From the NCBI GenBank assembly GCA_001600635.1, contig BCKL01000002.1:1057425-1121424 (forward strand): DNA of 64,000 nt, written 5' to 3'. A program made the translations under genes and the position numbers. The notes below the pieces were generated by a model that was given only the letters and a program-made list of their open reading frames with translations, was not told the DNA's origin and did no database searches. Positions 56,307 through 64,000 of the stretch are shown here, piece by piece (position 1 is the stretch's first letter; every line of letters begins with the position of its first letter). The stretch comes from Leucosporidium creatinivorum (Eukaryota; Basidiomycota; Microbotryomycetes; Leucosporidiales; Leucosporidiaceae).

Positions 56307-57099
56307 CGGTCCTCCTGCTATGCGCGCCACAGCGTTGACGATCCGGACGATGAGGCGAAGGGGAGAGAGAGAAGTGCGGCGCGAGCGCGAGCGTTGAGCT
56401 GCGAATGTTCCAGAGAGCTGATACGAGGGATGCTGGGCAGATCACAGAGGTGCAAGAAGCGAGCGAACGGGTGTAGGAAGCAAAGTCGACGATTTGGCAG
56501 GAGGGAGACCCTTCAATAATTCGTCGAATTCGACGAGCGCTCTCCCGGCTGAATTCGACGAGTAGCGTTGCAAGGCTGCGCCCCGTGCTCGTGAGCGGCG
56601 GTTGCTTATTAAAGGTAGCGAGTTGCTCAAGAGACTTGAACATCATCCCACTGCTACAGCGCTGCTCGTGGTGAGAGGAAGAGCCGACGCGGCGCCTCCG
56701 CCTCCCACTTCGCAGCTCGGCGGGCGTCTGCTGCCGTCTCGAAATGGATCAGCCCGCTCCTGAGCACTGCTGGACGACTTTCGTACTCACCTCATAAGCT
56801 GTAGACGCTGGCTCGAGCTTGTCGGGGCCCTTCTACGAGGAAAGGAGCGACTCACCCGCCGGCAAACTCATCGCCGAACTCCTGCTTTCGATGGCTGGAG
56901 AGACGTGTCCGATAGTGGAAGCCAAGCTGCTCGCTGCTAATTCATGGAACTCATACATGAGCTGACCGAGTTGACTAAGACTAACGAGATACCATTACCG
57001 ACCAAAGAGAACCTAAGCTGAGCAGCGCCGAGCGCCGAACTTCCTTCCCGCCCGCTGCAAACACACAGCAATCTAACAGAGACCACCTCGCCCGACCAA
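56307..57099. other. Intergenic: SGNH gene promoter and permease 3' end
   Basis: No gene seen in 793 bases. The promoter part contains a 16-bp perfect palindrome (separate entry). An AT-richer stretch near 56935-56990 fits the permease polyadenylation region. Confidence 0.5.
56521..56536. promoter_or_regulatory. 16-bp perfect palindrome upstream of the SGNH gene
   Basis: TCGTCGAATTCGACGA is its own reverse complement. A partial second copy, GAATTCGACGAG, follows at 56551-56562. The pair lies 215-256 bases upstream of the SGNH start codon. A dimeric regulator could bind it, but no factor is named. Confidence 0.5.
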
Positions 57100-60000
57100 C
57101 TAGTAGACACTCTCCTTCACACGGCTCCAGACAGCTCCCACATGGCCCTTCTCCCGCTTGAGCTCCTCCTTCGCTACCTGCTCCTCCTCTCGCATAATCG
57201 CTCCACCGCCTCGCTTCCACACGGCGCCGGTCTCGAAGTCGCACTCCATGGTAGGGACAATAAGTGGGACTCCAGGTTTGGTGATCTTGTGGTAGATGGA
57301 GCTGAAGAGGTGGAAGAGGAGGGAGGAAGGGCGCGCGGTGAGCAAGCCGAGCCCGATACGCTTCGAGAGACGTGTCGCCGACTCACTACCCGACAAGGAG
57401 CACGAGGAAGTAGACGAGTCCAATGTACACTGCGATAACATCGACTGCTAGCTGGCCGTCATCGTAGGTCGTGGCGGCCCTATAAGCGCCGAGAAAAGAA
57501 GGCCGAGGTCAGTGTCGCTTCGCTGCAAGCCGCCGCAGAGCTGTATGACTTACCAGCCATTGGCGGCAAACATGAGGCATCCGAGGATGATGGCCAGCAC
57601 GTTGAGGAGAGGGAAGAGAGGCGCTTTGAAGGGTAGGTCGCTGAGGTCCCTTCCCTGCTTCCTGAAAGCATACCTAAAACGCCAGTTAATGCAGGCAATG
57701 GCGACCCACTGGACGAGGGCCAAGATGCCGGTAATGTTCAACAGCCACGTAAACGTTTTTCCTTTTTTTCCCGAATTTCGTTCGGAGAAGGCGCGCGAGG
57801 AGGGGAGAGGAAGGGGAAGTTCATCAGCGCCGACCTTGCTCAGTAGCTGAGCGGCCTCAGCCAGGTCTCACCGGATCCTACGGCTGATGTGATGAAGGTA
57901 ACGCAGGAGATTCCTAGGGTGAGGGTCAAAGCTGGGATCGGCACGCCCCCCTGCGTAGTGTAGCCCAAGAGCTTGAAGGCGTGTCCCTCGCGAGCAAGCG
58001 AGAGCATCATTCGAGATGAAGCGTAGAAGCACGAGTTGGTGGCGGAGAGGACGGCCTGTCGAGTCGAAGAATCAGCGCCGCAAACCAGCGCCGAGAATCG
58101 AACGGCCAAGACGGCTCACGGTGAGGAGTACAGCGTTTACGACGTGTACAGCGGCACCGAATCCAGCGAGACGGAAGACGGTGGTGATGGGCGAGGCCGA
58201 GACGTCCCTGCAGAAGGTGAAGAGCAAGGTCAGCCCCCGGTCGAAACGTCCTCACCCAAGCTCGACACAATGAGGGACAGGTTTTGATAGTAAAGAGGTC
58301 GGAGGTTGACAGTGGTGAAGAGCAGACGCAGTAGCACCTGGTCGCGACATGAGAGGAGACCGACAGGAAGCACTCACGAGTCATCGTACGCCGAGAAGAG
58401 AGTCGGATCTTGATAGTTGATGCACAGGCCAATGACAAGGGTGGTGAGGACGTAAAAGAGCACAATCCGGGCGAAAGTGGCTCTGATGGCGCGAGGGATG
58501 CTCTTATGTGGCTGGGCGGCCTCTCCAGCTGCCAGCGCGACGAGTTCGACTCCGCCGAAGCTGTCTGTGAGATGGGAAAGAGCGGATTAGGGGATTCCCA
58601 CGATGCGGAGCAGAAGTAAGAGACAAACAGAAAGCGAAGGTGAACGATTGGGCTGGTAGAGTAGAGGGTCAACGGCTGAAAGCTCGGCGCTGAACGAGGA
58701 AGGCTCACCCGTTCCCGAGAAGCCGTTGTTGAAGGTACCGTCGCGGAAGTTCGAGAGACCAGGCCCTGGGTGTCCTACTACTCCGCCCCAGTCGTAGATC
58801 AAGCCGACGATGATCTGGTCAAGAAGGGGAGGTCAGAGGGAGGTGCGCCGAGAAGGACGACTCGACGCTTGACGCTGCTGCAGAGACTCACAAAGAGCAC
58901 AATGAGGATAACCTGCACTCATGCAAGAGTTAGTAGAGCCCGCTGTACACCCACAAGGGACGCATCAAGACTCACCTTGATCATGGAGAGCCAAAATTCA
59001 CTCTCACCCCATGCCCTAGCACCTAGCATCTGGAACGCAAAGACTGGGACGATGATGACCAGTGACCATTGCCAGGTGTTGAGCGCCTGGGTCCANTCTG
59101 ACATCGCAAGCGAGAGTCAGCACCTGCGCCGAGCGAGCAGCGACCGCTCGCGACTCACAGTTGAGGATGACGGAGGCGGCGATGAGCTCGGAGGGGATAG
59201 AGAAGGACCATTGGCTGCATAGAGAGGTGCGAGGTCAGCTGTAGCTCGTAGATCGGCGGGGTGAGACTTCGAAGCCAAGCTTCGAGTTCCGCCGAAGNGA
59301 CGCCTCGAGCGCTATTGCGGACGGTGCGGATGCCGGAGCGACCGCGAATGTAGAGCAAGCAACTCACAGCCAGTAAGACCATCCGAGGGTGAAGCCAAGA
59401 GCAGGAGAAACGAAACGAGTACCGAACGCCGAGAAGGCTCCGCTGACAGGGATGANGGCGCTCATCTCACCAAGAGTGAGGACGACACCTGTAGTACATG
59501 ATACAAGACAGCCACAGTACTGCGCTCGATGGCGCGTTCGAGAGCCGCAAGTTTGCCCGCCGGCGGGCGATCACCGAGCGAAAGTTGACTCTGGCGATTC
59601 CCTTACCGAAGCAGAAGAGACCCTGTGTGGTGCGATAACAAGTCAGTTCGATGCGAGGGAAGATGTCACGAATCCTACGCACGACGATGATGTCTGCGAA
59701 AGCGAAAAGAGGTGAGCTCGGAGTTGACGGACGGGCGGCGGCGAGGGTGANTACTCACAGGAAACAAGAGCTCCACCGGGACCAGCAGTAGCTACAGAAG
59801 ACCCGACCGACAGGAAGATTCCCTGAGAGCAGAGAAACGAGACTGAGGGTCAACTCCGACCTCCGCTGCGAACGAGGCGCGAAGGAGGAGGCGCCGCGAA
59901 AGGCATTTCATCGCTGTACAGAGGTAGAGGGACACTCCNGACCCAGGAAAACAAGACCTANGGTTCCAATTGTGCCTCCGATTGCTAGGAATGTCAGGTG

Positions 60001-60147
60001 GCGCGGTCGTAGCGACCTGGGCAAGACTGTATCCCCGTTCCCCAAGATTCGCTTTCCCAGCCCTTCCTGCTCGCCATTCTGTCCATGCTGTTGAGGTACA
60101 GATAGATCATCCTGCGAGAGCGCTTTGTCGCTTGTCGAAGAAGCCAT
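57100..60147 (-). CDS. Amino-acid permease (yeast AAT/YAT family), 562 aa, 16 exons
   Basis: Exons, minus strand: 60147-59962, 59822-59759, 59693-59683, 59622-59607, 59488-59368, 59214-59159, 59097-58976, 58912-58892, 58814-58709, 58652-58629, 58564-58378, 58207-58120, 58055-57872, 57761-57554, 57479-57387, 57301-57100. It is a twelve-helix proton symporter of the APC superfamily at the plasma membrane. Signatures: FLAIGGTIGTGIFLSVG, ATAGPGGALVSYIIVG, LTLGEMSA, FTLGWSYWLQW, FAFYSFGGVELVALAAGEA, FYASSRMMLSLAREG, KAPLFPLLNVLAIILG and TKPGVPLIVP. Four exons are tiny (11, 16, 21 and 24 nt), yet the joined protein fits the family without gaps. Ambiguous bases: 59961 is the first base of intron 1 and must be G; 59096 is the last base of TAN, tyrosine unless it is a purine; 59456 makes an NTC codon. 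Substrate range cannot be read from sequence. Part of exons 13-14 is duplicated at 53406. Confidence 0.92.
57704..58046 (-). repeat. Permease segment forming one arm of a 343-bp inverted repeat
   Basis: This is the in-gene arm; the other lies at 53406-53748 in opposite orientation. The arms are separated by about 3.95 kb, which contains the SGNH gene and the last exons of the permease. Recombination between the arms would invert that block and detach the permease C terminus. Confidence 0.9.
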
Positions 60148-60711
60148 CCCTGCTGGTTCGGTCGTCGTCGTTGGCTGAAAAGGCGGCGAGAAAGTGAGAG
60201 AGCGAGAGACTCGGCACGAAAAAGGACTGCTCGAGATCGTCGACGGAGGAGGGCAAGATGAAGGGGAAGCAACCGCGTGGAGCTTGGAGGATGGTAAGAG
60301 GCCACCAGAGGCGAGAATTGCGTGCTATCGCAAATCTGTACCGCTTTTGGTACCAATGCGACCCCGGAGCGCCGTACGGCCAAGCGCCGNGGAAAGGAGG
60401 CGAGCGCCGAGCGCTCCTTTGGAGGTTCTGCAGGGCATCAGGCTCTACAGGACATTAGCACACCGGCATAGTGTAANGTAAATCGTGTACCGGCAGACCG
60501 CTGCATGAGCTACAGAAGCCAGAGGGGAAGCTCGTCGCCGAGGTCCATCTCAGGCGCCGAGGAGGCCTCTGCAGCCATCCCGAGTTATTTCGTAAGGTCG
60601 AGTTGCTCCATCGTGTAGCTGAGAATGATGATGTGTGTTGTAGTGCATGCAGCTCAATCTAGTGGTCTTCCGAGCCTCATCCTCCTCTGCTCGGCCCTCC
60701 CCCCCCCACGC
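60148..60711. other. Permease promoter region and exonuclease 3' end
   Basis: No gene seen. Two ambiguous bases (60390, 60477) lie here. The phrase GGAGCGCCGTACGGC near 60366 is a short imperfect palindrome. Confidence 0.4.
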
Positions 60712-63700
60712 TCAGAACACCTCCCCCCTCTCCCTCAACCTTGCCCTACATCTTTCCAACACCTCCCTTCCCTCCTCCGCCATCCTTTTATGCACTGCTA
60801 CGCCCCCCACCTCTTCCACCGCCTCCAACAGCCTCCTCTCATCCACCTCCATCTCCCCTCCCTCGATTGTCGACAAGCCGTTCAGCAAGCCCCAGACGAC
60901 GCTGAGGGGTTTGATCTCCATCTGGAGGGCTACTGCGTCGATCGGAAGGGAGGAGAGGTGAAAGAGGGTGTAGGCTTCGAGCTGGCGGGGGGTGGGGGAG
61001 AGGCGCTTGCCGGGCGAAGTGGCAGAGGTCTTGGAGGGAGAGAGGGGAGCGTTGTGGGAGGGAAGGTTGTGCACGCCGGAGGGTTGAAGGGGGCGCGAAG
61101 GAGGGCGGAAGGAGGAGGCGGTGGAGATATTGGACGAGACGTGGTAGAGGTAGGAAGTGGAGCCTTCGCCTTCGCCTTCGCCTTCGCCGGCGAGTGCTTC
61201 GAGGGCGAGGAAGACGTGCAGGGAGGAGAAGACGTCGTTGGCGGCGTCTGTATGATCAAGCGAGGAGTGGGGTCAGCGATCTGCCCTACCTATCTCCTCC
61301 CTCGCCTCTCAACGACCCGCCGAGCAAACTCACAGTAAACCTGATCCTCNCCGAGCTCATCTCCCCACTTGCCCATCCGCACGCCTCCATCCTTGCTCAA
61401 GTAACGATCCAAGTAAACTCCCACGAGCTTTTGCAAGCCGACCAAGCCCGTCTTGCCCTTGAAGCGCTCGGGGTCGACCGTCTTGGCGACGTTGTTGAGC
61501 TCGAGAAGGCTGCGAGGGGCGAAGCCGGGGAAGTCGCGAGTGAGTTTGCGAGCGTCGCCTGTGTTGCAGACGAGACAGGTCAGCAAGGAGAGGAGAGCAG
61601 CCGAGGAAGCGGAGGACGCACCGCCAATTTGAACGCCGAGCTTGATGATCTCGGGGTCCTCGAGGAGGGCTTTGAGGCCGGGAGGGAAGCCTGTCGCGCT
61701 CCACTCATGTCAGTGAGCGATCCTGACAGCGCAAGAGAAGAGAGGAAAGCGCAAAACTCACGCTTCATCTTCGCCAGATGAACGATCAAGATCGTCTCCT
61801 CGTCACAAAGCTGCACCACCGCCGTCTTGTTCTCCACGCCTCTCCTCGTCGAAGGCTCCCATTCGAGGTCGAATCCGAGCGGACTGCGCAAGCAATCAAT
61901 CCTGGTCAGCGCACACGCTTTCTTCTCGGCGCCAAGCTCGAGAGCAAGCCGGAACTCACCCCTTCATCCCCCTCACAATCCTATCCACCTCCTCCTCGTC
62001 TTTACTGAACACCATCTTCGCCTTCTTTACTCCCCAGCGTTCCCACCTGAAATCGTTAGGATACTCCGCTCGAAGAGTCGCCGAAGCTTCGGCCTTACGA
62101 GTGGCTGCGACAGAGCGTTTGTAGGCCTGGGTGCCTTCTCTTGGTGCGGCTCGGGGTTGAGGACGGGAGGAGCGGGTGGGGGGAGGGGGGTTGTAGCGGG
62201 AGATCGAGGAGGTGGAGAGTTTCGGAGCAGGGGCGGCGGGGGCGGCGGAGGAGGTGGGCTTGGTGAACCAGCCGGAAGAGGAGGAAGGAGCCTTGGGCGC
62301 TGCTGTCGAGGAAGAAGGAGCAGGCCGAACCCTACTCGGCGGCGGCGGCAGGATCTCAACCTCCTCGCTGTCCTCCTCGCTGAGCACCAACTCCTCCGTC
62401 GCCCTGCCCTGCCCCTTGCCCCTCGCGACCGTTCGGGACGGCAAGAACTCAATCTCGCTACTCAGATCCTGCTCCGCTGCCAACGCCTCCATCATCTCCT
62501 CCCTCGAGAGATTGGCGCTCGGCGCGGACGTCGAGAAGAGCCTCGCGCTGGCCGGACCGCTGGAGGTGGTGGGGAGAGATGGGTAGAAGGAGGTAGTCGC
62601 GATGGGCGAAGCAGGTCGGCGAGTCGGGGTGGGAGCGCGACGAGCTGGGGCGAGGGGTTGAGGAGAAAAGATGTCCGCTTCGAGCGAGTCGGAGAGTGGC
62701 GAGGGAGAGGAGTGGCGAGAGTGTCGGGCGCGGAGGGAGACTTTAGGCGAGAGAGGGGGAGGGGAAGGCGATTTGCGGAGAGGAGGAGGGGCGGGAAGGG
62801 GCGAGTCGAGCGCCGAGTGGAAAGAGGCGGCCGAGTCGTTGCCCTCCGAGGCGGAGAGGGACATGTCGAGGTCGAAGTCGTCGTCAAAGTCGATCCCAGC
62901 AAGCAGGTCGTCCACCTGCGCCTGGGAGAGGACAGGCGGGAGCTGCGACCCTCCGAGCGGCACCGCCGACTTCGGTGTAGGCGAAGGGCTCTGCTGCTCC
63001 CCTCTCCTTGCCCTCTGCGCCCAAGGCGTCCCCGCTTGTACGCCCATATCCACCTTTCCGTTTCCATGCCCATCCTGCGCCGCCGTGAAGCTTCCAAACT
63101 CGACTTCGAGCATCTCCGAGTCTCCGTCCTGCTGCTGCTCGGCGAAGGGGCTTTCCGGTCGCTTGAGCTCGCCCGTAGCCGTCACTGCAGCCGCCGAACC
63201 GATCTGGGCGTAGCTCCTGCTTGGTGAGAAGCGCATGGTACTGCTGCTCCTGTCGGCCGAAGCGAGCGAGAGCGAGGGCGAAAGAGGCTCCCAGCGGTGG
63301 CTCTGGAGACCCCAGGATTGGGTGGTCGTGTTGGAGGTGGTGTTGCTGAGTAATGAGAAGCGAGGGGAGGAGGAGATGGTCGCTTGGGTGTGAGTTGGCG
63401 AGGTGCGAGCGGGAGAGACGAGGGGCGAGCGGCGTCTGTGGCGAGTACAGTGAGCTGGTGAGGTACAGCGAGGGAGCAGGAGGAGATGCTTACGATGCTG
63501 TGGATGTGCCCTTGCTCTTGCTCTGCACCTTTGCCGCTCCATCGCCCGCTAGAGGTTGCTGCCCTCGTTCATCGAACAAGATGGGCTGGCCGGGTCGCCA
63601 TCCTCTACCCTCGACGGGCTTGGGTTGCTCTGCTGTACTCGACTGGGTGGTTGTGGTCGATTCTGGCGCAAAGCGAATGCCGAGAGAAGGGTTCCACGCT

Positions 63701-63774
63701 GGAGGTGCTGCTGCTGGTCGAGTTGAGCGGGGACGAGAGGGAGAAGTGGGAGCTGCTCTTGCTGCTCGGAGCAT
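60712..63774 (-). CDS. WRN-type 3'-5' exonuclease with C-terminal helix-turn-helix, 902 aa
   Basis: Exons, minus strand: 63774-63494, 63435-61960, 61883-61762, 61690-61622, 61558-61334, 61247-60712. A 580-residue Ser/Pro-rich, disordered head is followed by the DEDDy exonuclease core of Werner-helicase type: GFDLEWEP with D591 and E593, VVQLCDEETILIVHLAKM, LKALLEDPEIIKLGVQIGGDARKL, SLLELNNVAKTVD, and YYAANDVFSSLHVF for the last Asp and Tyr. There is no helicase domain. After a linker with four GE repeats, LSPTPRQLEAYTLFHLSSLPIDAVALQMEIKPLSVVWGLL resembles the helix-turn-helix found at the C end of RecQ/WRN proteins. It probably processes DNA ends or repair intermediates in the nucleus; the head might also bind partners. 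The ambiguous base 61350 falls in GGN, glycine whatever the base. The start at 63774 gives MLRAARAAP; no ATG occurs further upstream in frame within the exon. Confidence 0.87.
61163..61188 (+). repeat. CCTTCG hexanucleotide repeat inside the exonuclease coding region
   Basis: About four units, read on the minus strand as alternating Gly and Glu codons in the linker between exonuclease core and helix-turn-helix region. Unit length 6 keeps the frame, so copy number could vary between strains. Confidence 0.85.
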
Positions 63775-64000
63775 CGCGTCTGGTGTCGAGGTAATCGTGT
63801 GCAGTATCGAAGAGTAAGAAGCTGGAAGAAGCGAGCGAGATGGATCAGGCAAGAGGTCAAAGAGGGGCCCGAGTTCTGAGCTTGAAGTGAGCGACGCGAC
63901 TTAGACGCTTTCGCTCCGCCCATCACCTCGTCTCTCGCTTTCGGCAAGTACCGTCGTACAATATGCGCCACTATGCTCCTCCATCATTCGCACTCGACAC
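63775..64000. other. Upstream region of the exonuclease gene at the window edge
   Basis: Minus-strand frames stay open here without an ATG. I see no separate gene. It is probably promoter and leader of the exonuclease gene. Confidence 0.4.

Noticed and set aside
57674-57741. Extra intron in permease exon 14 beginning GTATGC at 57673
   Set aside because: Reading straight through gives RFRYAFRKQGRDLSDLPFKA, which fits the family. Removing it would break the match.
53406-58046. Inverted repeats as terminal repeats of a DNA transposon
   Set aside because: The repeats are permease coding and intron sequence, and the interior holds host genes with no transposase.
1-64000. tRNA, rRNA, CRISPR array, telomere, LTR element, or phage/viral genes
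   Set aside because: I scanned both strands for box A/B pairs, rRNA cores, regular spaced repeats, telomere repeats and reverse-transcriptase or integrase motifs and found none that hold up.

Overview
The window reads as nuclear DNA of a basidiomycete fungus, most likely a red-yeast-like member of the Pucciniomycotina (Microbotryomycetes). The base composition is GC-rich. Genes are packed closely on both strands and almost all are cut by many short introns, mostly 45-75 nt. I placed about 138 introns by hand. Most have GT-AG ends and a CTGAC-type branch site (often GCTGAC) shortly before the 3' splice site. The species is inferred from style only. I ran no searches: every model was built by joining exons so that the phase holds and the protein fits its family.

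Layout, left to right. 0-3 kb: a C-terminally cut PEX11 gene and, divergent from it, a conserved protein of unknown function. 3.5-13 kb: a long PH-C2-RasGAP protein and an NAD kinase. 13.3-14.2 kb: an OCA1/SIW14-type phosphatase, then 2.2 kb with no gene I can defend. 16.4-23.7 kb: a surface or Golgi locus in which two diverged fucosyltransferase-like type II membrane proteins flank a secreted, probably GPI-anchored protein. 24.2-34 kb: a coiled-coil protein whose frame carries a TAG, RNA exonuclease REX3, the aprataxin HNT3, a UPF0538 (C2orf76) protein and a large unknown basic protein. 34.2-37.9 kb: a tandem pair encoding RS-domain proteins, the second copy broken. 38.4-42.7 kb: ribosomal protein L35, a polytopic membrane protein and a small HSF-type transcription factor. 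43.2-49.7 kb: a CE16-like esterase, the COMPASS subunit SWD1 and SPO7. 49.9-53.4 kb: recyclin RCY1. 53.4-60.2 kb: an SGNH-hydrolase-like membrane protein and a 16-exon amino-acid permease; a 343-bp piece of that permease is repeated in inverted orientation just after RCY1. 60.7-63.8 kb: a WRN-type exonuclease with a C-terminal helix-turn-helix region.

Most genes are single-copy housekeeping genes with no operon-like logic. The places most worth a second look are the flanked three-gene surface locus, where one paralogue has lost the sugar-nucleotide-binding arginine motif; the inverted permease fragment, which places antisense-permease sequence just downstream of a neighbouring gene; the RS-domain tandem pair; the TAG in the coiled-coil gene; and an aprataxin without its zinc-finger cysteines. 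Nine isolated N bases between 59.1 and 61.4 kb show that this is a draft or heterozygous consensus, so single-base lesions need checking against reads.
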